Below, piece after piece: positions 12,022 through 22,628 of a stretch of 64,000 nt of DNA. A model generated the notes under the pieces. The model worked only from the letters and a program-made list of their open reading frames with translations. It was not told where the DNA came from and did not search any database. Position 1 is the stretch's first letter; each line of letters opens with the position of its first letter. Position numbers and translations under genes: made by a program. Origin of the DNA: Symsagittifera roscoffensis (lineage: Eukaryota > Xenacoelomorpha > Acoela > Convolutidae); NCBI RefSeq assembly GCF_963678635.1, contig NC_087063.1:27647649-27711648 (forward strand), given 5' to 3'.

Positions 12022-12476
12022 TTAATGTGACTGTTGTGCTGCTGGAGGCGTCATAAATTGAGAGAACTCCTCATCTTCGTCTGTTGCTATAGAGTTTTTG
12101 GCTGATCCTACATCCTCTTCTTAATGAAAGAAGAGTCTTTGACTGATTGAGCCACACATCAAGAGTCAGAAATCTCGAAGTAGTTCAATCCCACATGTTC
12201 AGACACTTCCTCTATCATTTATATTGTTCCGAATTGGTTCTCTGTGATGGGTGCTTGCTTCATATGATGTTCGTGGAAATCCCGTGCCATCATTTCCACT
12301 ATGTGCCAGACTTGGATTGGGATGTCCCTTCGTACCAAAAAAACTACAGAGACTGTTTCTCGCACATGGATTTGTACTAGATCAGGCAAAATTCTACTGA
12401 GTACATGGGGTTGCTTTTTTCCATGGGAAGAAAATTTTGAGCAAAAAATAAAGTAAAAGATACAGAGTAAAAACAA
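12022..12476 (-). CDS. Possible terminal exon(s) of an unknown gene
   Basis: On the minus strand a possible splice acceptor (CTTTCATTAAG) precedes an exon at 12,119-12,022. It encodes an acidic tail, EDVGSAKNSIATDEDEEF, continuing to a stop after PPAAQQSH. The strongly non-AT-biased choice of residues makes this look like a real protein C-terminus. A second minus-strand frame (12,476-12,219) gives QIHVRETVSVVFLVRRDIPI and MARDFHEHHMKQAPITENQF. Its link to the tail is unclear because I see no good donor between them. The function is not recognised. It could be a host gene fragment or part of the neighbouring Polinton-like fossil. Confidence 0.35.
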
Positions 12477-12479
12477 AAA

Positions 12480-13530
12480 TAATGACTGATTTAGAGTTAA
12501 GAGAGGAGATAGTTGACGATAGTTCAGTTGAAAATAAAATAATTTTTAAATAATATTGAGGGAACCTTCAACTCAAGTGTGTGGGTGAAATTAGATTTTT
12601 GTATCTTAATTTGGTCTGTAGTCGTGTGCAATTAGATTCCAGCTTCGTTTTCTGGAAATATAAGATAAAAATTGTGTCCAATCAGAAATAAAGGTCCATA
12701 TTAGGATTTTTTTACACATTGTCGTTTTGTCGTTTCCAATCACAAAAATAGTTAATTTATGTTCTGGTTGTCGTATTCATCAGAGCAAATATTTCTTTTT
12801 TAGAACCTAAATCTACTAATTAAATTAAAAAAAAAAACACAGAGGAAATTGCAAAAACGAATGAAAACAGGTTGTTTGCTGTAAAAATAAGAAATACCAC
12901 AATATAGGTGACACAAGAACAAAAACTATAACAGGAAGCATCTCTGTAAATTTTCTCATCAATTCAATTATTTTTTTATAAAAAATCAATGAGATTTTTT
13001 TTGATTTTTGAGTAGACAGTCAAGTTCCTCAAAAGTTCCTGAAAAATTCCTTAATAAGTTCCGCAAATTTGAGACGATAGCTCAATTTTGATAATCTTTT
13101 CCCAGCAAATCTTATTCCAAACCTGATCATGCACAGTTTTGACATTTTAGGATTGGTTTGTTTATGAAAAAAGTCTTTGATAAGTAATTTCATTTTTTTT
13201 TCAGAACAAACAAATTAATTTTCCTTGTCAGGGGTAATTCAACCGTAAGTATAATTTTCAATTCTTGACTCAAAAATACACTCTTTTATCGAGCAAGTTG
13301 CTCTTAAGAGATCTTTACATAGCCGGATAACTTTATTTCGTGCAAAATAAACGTTCAAAAATTATGAAAAAAACTGAAGCAATCACCTGTTTTATCAAAA
13401 AAAATCAATTTGATTTTTTTTCAAGTAAAGCAACTCGAAGAAATTCAAAAGTTTTTAAAAGACATTTTTAAAATTAAAAATAGAGTTTTCAAAAAACAAT
13501 TAACAGTTCACTTTTGGAAAAGGCTGGACT
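12480..13530. other. AT-rich stretch, no gene seen
   Basis: No frame, RNA gene or repeat I can support. Poly-A and poly-T runs are frequent. Confidence 0.5.
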
Positions 13531-13532
13531 CT

Positions 13533-13652
13533 TATTGGTTGATCTTGAACAAACATTGTTAATGAAATAACACTCAACTCTGATTGGTTGACTCTCCCTA
13601 GGCAACAGCAAATAAAACATATTTCATTCTGACTTTCTTTTACAATAAAAGC
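13533..13652 (+). promoter_or_regulatory. Weak promoter-like cluster upstream of the polymerase fossil
   Basis: Two inverted CCAAT boxes in matching context (TTATTGGTTGAT at about 13,531 and TGATTGGTTGAC at about 13,581) lie 50 bp apart. A TATA-like ATAAAAG follows at about 13,645. They stand 140-260 bp ahead of the first polymerase remains on the same strand. The spacing is suggestive but short motifs like these are common. Confidence 0.2.
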
Positions 13653-13789
13653 AATCGCTCTATACTTTGTTTAACTACTTGAAAATATTTCCAATTATTT
13701 TCAACAAATCAAAGTAAGTATGAATAATCTATTCACTTTTTTTAGGAAGTTCAAATATCCCAACTTTGTAACTATCCCAATTTCAATTA

Positions 13790-15620
13790 TCTCGTTTTTG
13801 ATGACTAATCTGACCATTTCACCAGCTTACAAAGCCGTTGAGATGAAAGGATACTTTCCAAAATAGTGGTTTGATACTCATAACAAGCTTGATGAACAAC
13901 AGCCACCATCGTTTGATAACTTTTATAGTAAATTGACGAAAATCAACTGTCTGGAATAAGAGTATGACGATTTTTAGAAGCTATTAATTCTGCGTCTCAA
14001 TTTTAACCATCTACTGGAATGGGAAAACATAACTTTCTGAAATCTATCTGGGAACAGGAACAGATGTCAACATTTCGCAAATTTCTACAGTGGTATAACA
14101 ACAAAGATGTTGTTCCTACCCTTGAATATTTGCAGAAAACGATTGAATTTTATCATGACAAAGGTGTAGACATGTTAAAGCTCGGTTGCATTCTACCGAT
14201 TTTGGCGAATATCTGTCTACACAAGTCAACTGGCCATAAACTTTACCCGTTCTTCTCTAGTGATAATGATTTGCTTGAAAAATACGGGAAGATTTGACAG
14301 GTGGTCCCTCAATTGATTTCTATAGGACAGCAGTAGCAAACGATATGCTTGCTCGAAAATCAAACAACTTGTGTGAATCAATCGTTGTGATTGATGCCAA
14401 TCAACTCTATCCTTATCCCATGTGTCAAGATATGCCCACAGGCTTATGTTTTTTACAAAGAAGAAATTAACAATTTCAAGACAAGATAAAACCGAGTGCG
14501 TACCTTTCAAAATATGGTCGTGTCATATTTCCCGACCTGAATGTAAAATTGAGAGCTACTTCACTACAGAAACTCAGAAAAAAAAATTGATTGCTTCAGT
14601 GTTGATATTTATTGCAACCATTGTCAGACTGTTTCTGAAGTTTCGCAAAGGTTACAATCGAGAAAAAAAGCTACTCCATGGAAGAAATAAGGGAGTGTTT
14701 TTGATGGGATCAATTAAAAAAACAACGTAGACGTAAAAATCACATTACAACCTAATTTCCTTTCAAAAGACTTCTTTTTTCCAATTCACTATTGCAAAAC
14801 ATTAGAAACGAAACAATACTCGTCTGCGTGCAACGCAATATGAGTGTTCCAGTTGAACTGAAAGCAAAACTTTCAATTTCCTATATTCAAAAATTTTGAG
14901 GTTTTGAAAAACGATATTGGAGAAAACATGAAGACATAAGCGGAAGAAAACGATTTGTTGAAACAACTGCAACGATTGTTGACATCGAGCTTCAATTTAA
15001 CCATAGGAAGATATAACATTACTTTTCAGCTTTTACTTGGATCTTGGACAACAAAGTACAAAAAAAATCGTTTTATACATTACACCGCGTTAAGTGTTCA
15101 ACAGTTTCGTTTAGTCTGTTGTTGAAGCTGGGCGAGCCCGTGATGAAACTCTATTATCTGGTGTGGTAGCCGAAAGAATGAAACTGCTAGGAAACAGTTT
15201 CTATGGCTATCAAATGCTGGACAGATCAAAAAACAAAATGACGAAAGATCTTGGAGACGAATAAAAAACTAGAAAAGCTGTCAATGACCAGTTCTTTAAG
15301 AGACTCAATATCATAGCCAAAGATTTGTATAAAGTGGAATTTGTTAAATCGTCTATAGAGCATTGTGAACCAATTATTGTAGGACTCTTTGTTTTACAGT
15401 ATGCCAAGTTGAGAAACATAAGAAACATCACAAAACAGAACCAGGGTTTTTTGAGGAGGAGTTCAAATGCACCGAAATTTTGTGCCTGTGTATTGAAAGT
15501 TATTGCTCATACAATAATATGAGTCAAAAGTATAAATTTAGCAGTAAAGGACTGAACAAACTCGTACTAAAAAACTCTGGAGATGGCCCGATAACTAATC
15601 ATCGACAATCACTGGGAACT
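13790..15620 (+). mobile_element. Polinton/Maverick-type protein-primed DNA polymerase B, broken fossil
   Basis: The plus strand carries, in collinear order, recognisable pieces of a family B protein-primed DNA polymerase. KGYF stands near 13,850. At 14,019-14,297 lies a 92-codon block with MSTFRKFLQWYNNKDVVPTL, FYHDKGVDMLKLG and NICLHKS. A GGPSI block at about 14,300 is followed by the motif A region (IDANQLYPYPMC, about 14,390). The motif B region has KLLGNSFYGYQML at about 15,185, and PIIVGLFVLQYAKLR lies near 15,370. The pattern is the one Polintons (Mavericks) share with related virus-like elements. The gene is broken at roughly six or more points and looks old. No terminal repeats or six-base target duplications were found, so the element's limits are unknown. 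Confidence 0.75.
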
Positions 15621-16980
15621 TGGCAGGGAACTTATAGTAAATTACTATAAGGCAGGGAACTTATAGTAAATTAATTTTTGAGGATTTAAAACGATTAACC
15701 ATGCAGTTGCCACTTATGAACAAACTAAAAAATGACTGGGCTGTTTTTTCCCTAAAAGGTAAGTTGAATGCGATGGAATGCATATTAAACCTCTAAAATT
15801 GTAAGAGATTTTGTATTAAAATTATATACGATGCCGTAAAAGGATATAAGTTTTCTATAATTAATACTTTTTTCGAATTTTTTTAAACGCTACGTTTGAG
15901 TTAACAAAATATTGTATTTAAATAAAGAAAACATTTAGAATCTGGAATATTGCTCTATCGGTGAATTGGGCGCCAGAAACTTTTTGAAACCCATCTTACC
16001 AATTGAAACTCTGAAACCTATAACCTACCTTAATACCTTAGCAATCTATTCCCTATGTTAACACATAGGGTGCGGACCGGATACTCTATAGCCCATCTTA
16101 ATACAAGGGGTTTTTCAACCCCCAGACGATTTCTCCCGACATATACTACAACTGTTTTTCACCAGCTTTCAATATCCACCGAGATCAACTGTTTTAATAA
16201 ATAAAAATTCGAAAAACTTGCTGGTGCGTATCAAATGGAAAACAGATCGAATTGTTTTCTTAGATATTTGTTTTGATGATAGCTTTCATTTTGACAGCTT
16301 CCTGTTCCTGGAATTACTATCAAACGAAAAAAACTAACCTACTTAACATGAAGTCAATTGATAAATACTTCATTACAAACTTAGTGCATGTGCACTAATC
16401 ACCTCTGATTCAATTTCAAATTGGATGATTTATCTTAAAATTGGAAGCAGTTAATAAATGTTCAAAACAAATTGCATATAAATGATTTTCTGCTGTTTCA
16501 CATGTCATGGGAAAATCAATAAAGCCTTAAATGACCACTGAACTTGCGACACTCGAACTTGAATCGAACTTGAAGGACGTCACTTTGAATTTTCTTTGAA
16601 TCTGAAGAAAAATCATTACCTTCAACTTTTTGATAACGCAAGATGATGTATGATTTCAATCAAATTAAGCGTCATTTTTCATCAGAAGTTTTTGATGAGT
16701 GTATCAAAAAACTTCTTAGTTGAATAATGAACTAAATATTTCTTTGATTTTTTTCACTTTTCAGTGTGACCAAATATTTGTTTCCTTTATTTTAAGTTTT
16801 GATGCAAGCCCAAATTGATTGCGACCTATCAAAGCGAAACTTTCAGCAGTGTTTAAATTAATATGTGCATTTTTTGTGAGCCTTGTTCCTACTGAAATTT
16901 AAAAACAAATAGAGGCTGTAATTCAATTTTTTTACTCATGAATTATCTTTTTGAACACAATTTAGTGTTGCTCAACGCAG
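15621..16980. other. AT-rich stretch with an LTR-like relic
   Basis: No gene seen. Around 16,030-16,120 the order of words ATTCCCTATxTTAxACA...GACCGGA..CTATA...ATCTTAATACA resembles 27,925-28,010 in the tandem-array unit, where ATTCCCTAT, GACCGGAAATCTATA and TCCTAATACA occur in the same order and similar spacing. This may be a distant relative of that repeat. Confidence 0.3.
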
Positions 16981-16981
16981 A

Positions 16982-17220
16982 ATGGAAGAAAAGGTTTACG
17001 GACGGTTAATGTTAGATGATATCTCATTTGATTGCAAATATAATTTGTTCAGAATGTTGATATGTCATCTATATGGCCCTTATCGTTTAGCTGAAACTGT
17101 TGTCTTCGATACAAAAAACTTGGTAATTTGAAATTGAATAATGAATGTGCTGATAAATTGGATTATTTTTTCTTTCAGGTTTGCAAAACTTTTTTCAGTC
17201 GAGTTTTAAAAAGCGTATGA
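16982..17220 (+). CDS. Tiny two-exon gene, unknown 60-residue protein
   Basis: An ATG at 16,982 opens a 47-codon exon (MEEKVYGRLMLDDISFDCKY at its start, YGPYRLAETVVFDTKNL at its end). It stops exactly at a GTAATT donor at 17,123. A 56-bp intron ends in TTTTTTCTTTCAG at 17,178. The second exon continues in the same phase with VCKTFFSRVLKSV and a stop at 17,218-17,220. Acceptor-like sites (ACACAATTTAG and CAACGCAG) lie just before the ATG, so this may be an internal exon or a trans-spliced start. Matching phase, a strong acceptor and non-random residues argue for a real gene; the protein is not one I recognise. Upstream exons may exist. Confidence 0.5.
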
Positions 17221-18059
17221 CGTTATGCTAAAATGGGTATATTTAATCGAGATGAAGATTTAGTAAAAAAAAATGGAATTTCAGTATTTGTCTTGAGTCT
17301 CTGTTACAAATCTTCTTTTATTCCTGTAAAGTTTTCAACTACTCGTTCTGAATACTCGCTAATTTTTTATTCAAATTAGTGTAAATCACTCACAGTGTAC
17401 TAGTTTCGAGATTTCTTCTTTCCTTTGGTTTGGTTTTTCGCTATTAATACATTTTTTTGGTTCTAATGAACCACAGTGAAGCTGGTTTCTTGCTAAGGTT
17501 TGTTTTCTTGATTGGTGCGTATCTAATTCAAATTTTTTTCGAGATTGAATAATGACAAAGAAATACTCAAGTTTTTTTTCGTTTGCATCGATAAAAATTG
17601 CTCCGACGGATAGAGAAATTTAGTTGTCCTTGACTAGTGTTATATGAAGTTATATAAACTTGTGTCCCTAAGGTTATGTGTAGAATCAAATTTATTTTGT
17701 TATTTTTTTCATTTAATTAAAATAAGCTAGCTATCAGTAAATTGTTTTCATATTGCAGCAATCTCGGAGAGGTTTGTGGCGATTTCGTATATATAAAATG
17801 ATCGCCAAAATTATATTATATTGATGATACTCAAATCAATTGGTTGCCATTTCAAATCTACTAGAAAAGCTGTTTTTATAAAATTTAGCAGAAAGCTTTT
17901 CCAATGTCATTAGTTTTTCCAAAGCTGCATAAATTAGATATAATTACTTAACTATAGTTCCTCTCAAGATCTACAACTATTGTATTACGTTATAAATCAC
18001 CTCCTTACCATCAATTTATCTGCTTTCAAATTTTGGTCTCTTTGTTTTTCCTAATATTA
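17221..18059. other. AT-rich stretch, no gene seen
   Basis: A strong acceptor-like TTTCAG at about 17,285 precedes a short open stretch to 17,388, but its phase does not fit the exon at 17,179-17,220. Nothing else supported. Confidence 0.4.
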
Positions 18060-18870
18060 TGACCTGTTTCGTGATAACAACGAACAATTTTGGATCTTCT
18101 GATAGTCCTTGTTTGCTCTTCCATAATTCATTTGACGTCAGTTTGGTAAACAACTTGATTATCACTGCAGTTTTTTAAATTTTTATTCATAATCTTAAAC
18201 CATTTGATATTGGTTTACCTTATTATAAGAATTTTTGTAAGGTAATCGGAATAACTAAAAAATTTTCAAAAGGAGTTAATAAAAAGATAATGAAAAAATT
18301 TTGATATATAAAACATTGATTATAATTGTTAATTGTTGCAGTCAAACGTATAGTTAAAAAAAGTTTTTGATGAAGAAAAGTTCTAGACAACATGTAAGAA
18401 CGCATGCTTGTCACTTCGAACTAACTAGCTTTTTGGAAAACATTTCGAAAAAGTAGTTCCTGAATCAATCCCTATTACCAGTAGTGTTATCCATCAACTA
18501 ATTAAAGTCTTTAATTGACCTCATTTGAACAAACAGTTTGTTGCCCTTGATCTTAATTCTCTCGTCTCAATAGTAATCTGTCCTGCTGAGATCGGCTTGA
18601 CCAAATCTTGATCCTACATGATACCGTCGAAAATTATAAACACTAATCCTAGACAAAGCACGTAAGCATAATCAACTCTTTGGTTTGAAAACAAAACGAA
18701 ATCTGGTTTGAAAAAATGTTCAAAAGTCAAAACTTTGTGTGTTCCGGATAGATTCACATGTGACGAAACCAAAGTTAATTTAAGGTTTGAAATTTAGTCT
18801 TTTCCAATTTATCCTATGCAAGTGAGTTTATCTGTCACGGCTTATACTCTAATCAAGTGTTTAAGAAAGG
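18060..18870. repeat. Copy 1 of an old 0.8-kb tandem duplication
   Basis: Aligns in order with 19,665-20,405 at about 70% identity by eye. Shared words include TCACTGCA, CTTGTCA.TTCGA, TAGTTCCTGAATCAA, TTGACCTCATxTGAAC, TCTGTCCTG.TGAGATC.GCTTGA, GTCGAAAATTAT and CAAAGCACGTAA. Read on the minus strand, both copies give a related peptide around LSGTxK and YVLCL, so the unit may once have held an exon. Copy 1 is not open as a whole. Confidence 0.65.
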
Positions 18871-19664
18871 TGAAATATCGGTGTTTGTTCCAGATAAGTT
18901 CAATCATATATTATTATGTTTTTGGTTAGGTACCAATTGACACTTCAAAACAAAAGCGGTTTTTGATGTTGTGCTCGGTGTTGACAACAAATCCATTTTA
19001 CTGGTGTATTTGATTTCAGCACTGCAAGTATATGAGGAACAATTGCATTAACATTTTCCTTTACAAAAGATTGAAGTTGTTTTTTTTCTCGTCAAGGATT
19101 GAGAAAAAAATCTCTCGATTTTTAGTTGATCGTCGCAATGGAAAAATAGCTCTAAAATTTTCATTAAAAGTTGAAATTCCTTGGCATTTTAAGCAATCAT
19201 TAAATTAATTATACGGATTTCTGGATTTTCTGGATTCATTAAATGTTTTATCATGCAATGTTTCTTTGTTTTTATGTGGTTTTTTATACAGTAGGTTAGC
19301 ATATACATCCTGTTTTTGATGATAATTTGTTAATCAATTAACAATAGTTTTTTGTAATCACTCTATCGGGAGGGGATAAACATTTTTCGATGAAAACGGG
19401 TTTTTTACTTTTCTTGAAAATCTACAGTCATGGTTTGCGCCTCCAAACTACGTAATGATCGCCATGATGTATGAACTTCACAATTACAGGTGTTTTCCAG
19501 GTTTCAGGGGATGGCAGCCGGCAATTTTAAGAATCGGAGGAACAACAGATATGTATTAAATCATTATTTGAAAGATATTTCCCATTGTGTCCGCCGTGAT
19601 ATCAATGTCGCAGAAAATCAGACATGATTTACGATAGTTCTCCTGAAGTGCTACAACAATTTCT

Positions 19665-20405
19665 GTTACGTCACAATTTTCATTAGAAGTTGTTAAGAAG
19701 CTGTTCTTGACAGTCTTTTTTTCTTGCAAAGTTCGTTTGATTCTGCTCGTTCTCAAACCTCAATTTGGCGAAAGAATTGATATCACTGCAAAATTTAAAA
19801 ATTTTAAAAAATTTTCATAAAGAGTTAAGAAAAAAAGTTTTTAAAATTGCACTAAAAAAGTTATAACTGTTAATTCTTACATTCTTACAGCCAAACATGC
19901 AGTTTAAAAAACAACATATAGATAAAGAAAGAATCCAGAGCACAAGTAAAAACAATTGCTTGTCAGTTCGAGCTCAGTTGGCTTTTTGGAAAAGCTTCCG
20001 AAAACCTAGTCCTTGAATCAAATCCTTTAACCAGTATTTTTATTCATCTAATAAAAACGAATTGACCTCATATGAACTTTTTATGACCCATTATCTATAT
20101 TCTCTCCTCTCGTTATTGATCTGTCCTGTTGAGATCAGCTTGATCAAATCCTGATTCAACAGCTTATCGTCGAAAATTATTTTTGTTACTTCTAAACAAA
20201 GCACGTAAACATTGTCCAGTTTTTGGTTCAAAAACATGAACAAAAAATCAAAAATCAATTTTTTGTATGTCCCCGATAGATGCTCATCTTTTCTAACAAA
20301 ACTCAAGTTCAATTCAAGGTTTAAGTTCTAGTGGTTTTTAATTTTTCCTTCGCACATGTATTTTTCTGGCAAAGCTTAAATACTAACCAATTCTTATCAA
20401 TTTAA
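19665..20405. repeat. Copy 2 of the old tandem duplication, with a 74-codon minus frame
   Basis: Offset about 1.6 kb from copy 1. On the minus strand it keeps an open frame at 20,312-20,091 (MNLSFVRKDEHLSGTYKKLI at the start, QDLIKLISTGQI near the end). The matching stretch of copy 1 reads LSGTHKVLTFEHFF and QDLVKPISAGQI. Amino-acid similarity is better than expected for neutral AT-rich DNA, so this may be a duplicated exon. A separate minus frame (19,756-19,556) ends in LIFCDIDITADTMGNIFQIM. The protein is not recognised. Between the copies (18,871-19,664) I see nothing else. Confidence 0.45.
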
Positions 20406-21340
20406 GTGAATCGTCTATCTTAAACTCTCTTTTGCATTGTGCCTCTTAAATTATACCAAAAACATTCAAGTATTTTAGTACCCAATATAATTTTCGGCCT
20501 CAAATTTCCAAAATGTTCAGTCGTCATAAAACTTACGCTGATTTTCAATTTCAACATAATTATGCTTAAAAGTTCTTAACATTATGAAGTAATTCAAATA
20601 ATTCTTAGCCTTAAATTGTGTGCTTAACTGGAACCTTTATCCTTATAAAAAATTTTATCTCTCCAAATATGATTCAACTATTATGAAGCGCTAAAAGTAG
20701 CAGTGCGGTTTTTCTAGAAACAGCCCAAAAATGTTGGTTCTCAGCACCAAAGTCCAGCAGGATCATTGGAGCTGAAAAGTTTCTTTTACAGTCAAAATGG
20801 CGCTAATAATACGAAGATAGCAGCAAATGATACCTCAAAATGCTTATTCGGCTAGACCAGTTTCATCTAATCAAACAATTTCATTACAAAAACTCTTGTC
20901 ACATACTTGCTAACATGAACAGAAAGCGCAAAAATTGTTGGGTTTAAAAGGTACTTTGCTTATGTTATTCTTGTTTTTTGATGATAAAAAAATACAAGCG
21001 TGAACTTTAATTCAGATCGTGCAAATGCGTTATTGAAAATTTGTGCCTTTTTTCTATCAGAATAACCTGACAGTTCCTGCAAGAGTTTCTTTTTAATGAA
21101 TGGCAAGGTTGTCAGCAAGATGTTTTGTTCATTTTTTTTATAAAAACATAAAAGTGCTCTGTCGAATTGAATTTCTAGACACACCTTTCATGTGTTGCAG
21201 ACGCTTTCATAGCTAAAATCAAAGGACAAAAGAAGCTAAAACAAATTTTTTTGTAGTTTGTTTGCTTTTTTGCATTTCAATGACGAATGTTGAAGTATTG
21301 ATAAACAACTGTCTTTGAAAATGTTGTTTGTGGAGACCGA
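20406..21340. other. AT-rich stretch with one weak minus frame
   Basis: A 74-codon minus frame at 21,184-20,960 has no recognisable domain. No RNA genes or repeats recognised. Confidence 0.3.
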
Positions 21341-21702
21341 TCGTTTAGCAGACAAATCGTTTAGCATAAAAAGTGAAAAATGAGTCATTTAGCAGACGAA
21401 CGTAATAAAGTGATGGATGATTGATTGACAGACTTAAAAAGCTATCAGTCTGGCGCCAAGCTTCCCCAATTTAAGTCAACTATCTCTCGATTTGTTTACA
21501 AACTATCAGCTTCAAAAACACAACAGTATAAATTAGCGGCAAAACAAAGATTTACGCGCACAAAAACACTCGTGTTGAAGTGAAGCGCAGCGGAGCAAAC
21601 GGTCGCTAATCGCCAATGCCGCATTTGAAGTTAGCTATCATACTTTTTAATTGTTTTTTGTCTGCTATTAAACCTGTCTGCTAAAAAACCTGTCTGCTAA
21701 AA
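21341..21702. mobile_element. Small element bounded by inverted GTTTAGCAGAC motifs
   Basis: The left end has three direct copies of a TTTAGCA(GACA) word (about 21,344, 21,359, 21,388). The right end has three copies of its reverse complement TGTCTGCTA.TAAA (about 21,659-21,702). The 360-bp interior is non-coding. Ends made of repeated short inverted motifs fit a MITE or foldback element. The right end is also present at 26,209-26,234 in the duplicated block but with one motif fewer; the left end is absent there. Confidence 0.4.
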
Positions 21703-22071
21703 TTCTAGCACTGTTGTTTGATTTTCAATCTCTTTTCTTCGGCTTCTTTTCGAATTCTACGTAAATTTGACGGAATATAGTGGAAACATTCATAAATTGC
21801 AAACCAATGCCAAATTAACCAATGTTGACATTGTTAAGATAATGGATACTTTTAACGGCCATTTTCAATTCAATTTTATGTTTATGCTTTTTGCTTGCGA
21901 GTTTGAGAATGTACTTAAAGTTGTTGATCTATAAAAATCAGTAATCATAGATAGAAATTTTTTAATTATGCTTGGAATGATTCTTTGTATCAAGTTTAAT
22001 TTAATTTGTGCTTTTTAGTTTCCACATGAAAACTGTTATCCGCATAGCTGGTCATAGGATAAACTTATGAA

Positions 22072-22550
22072 ATGCGCCGATTTTTACAGATTATATTTTG
22101 CAATAGACAAAAACAAACCAGCAGGTTTAGCTCAACGTACCAGCTTGAGCCAGAAAAGTCTGCTCGCAAAAACAAAGTCTGTCGAAATGAAAGCCAGCTA
22201 TACGACGCAAAAGAAGAGCCTTACACAAAAGTTGCTCCTACAAAACATCAAAACACAGCTATTGGGGATGAAAGACCGTTGCACGAAAGAGATGAGCATT
22301 ATAAGGAAACGGTTTCAGAGAAGAAAGAAGATCTTTGCTTATGCCATCACGACGAAGCCACTGAGCATCAAGATCAGATGACCGAAGCAATCGTGCTTCA
22401 TACAAGCGATGATGTATGCCATCACGACAGCATTGCAATTGTACCTCGTGAGTCCACTAGCAGCATGGCTCCATCCAATTTCGAGTATGAAGCGGCGGCA
22501 TACATAAGATGGCGTGAAAATAACTGCAAAAAACATGGCGAATCATTACG
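22072..22550 (+). CDS. Exon of unknown gene, first copy
   Basis: An open frame of 160 codons ends at a GTAAGA splice donor at 22,551; the donor is kept in the second copy at 27,026. The protein is hydrophilic, rich in Glu, His and Asp, with two related CHHD strings (CLCHHDEATEHQDQ and VCHHDSIAIVP, about residues 95 and 118) and a basic end AAYIRWRENNCKKHGESL. A shorter overlapping frame from 22,067 is probably a shadow. An AG ahead of GTTTCC at about 22,019 or one nearer 22,130 could be the acceptor. The paired Cys/His strings could bind metal but match no finger type I know. Differences from the second copy (about 6%) mostly change residues, which suggests weak or no constraint. No function assigned. 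Confidence 0.4.
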
Positions 22551-22628
22551 GTAAGATTTTAAAATAATGCATCCTATATACAATTTTAAGCATCCTGGCA
22601 AAAACTCAAGAGTTTCTCAGAATAATGT

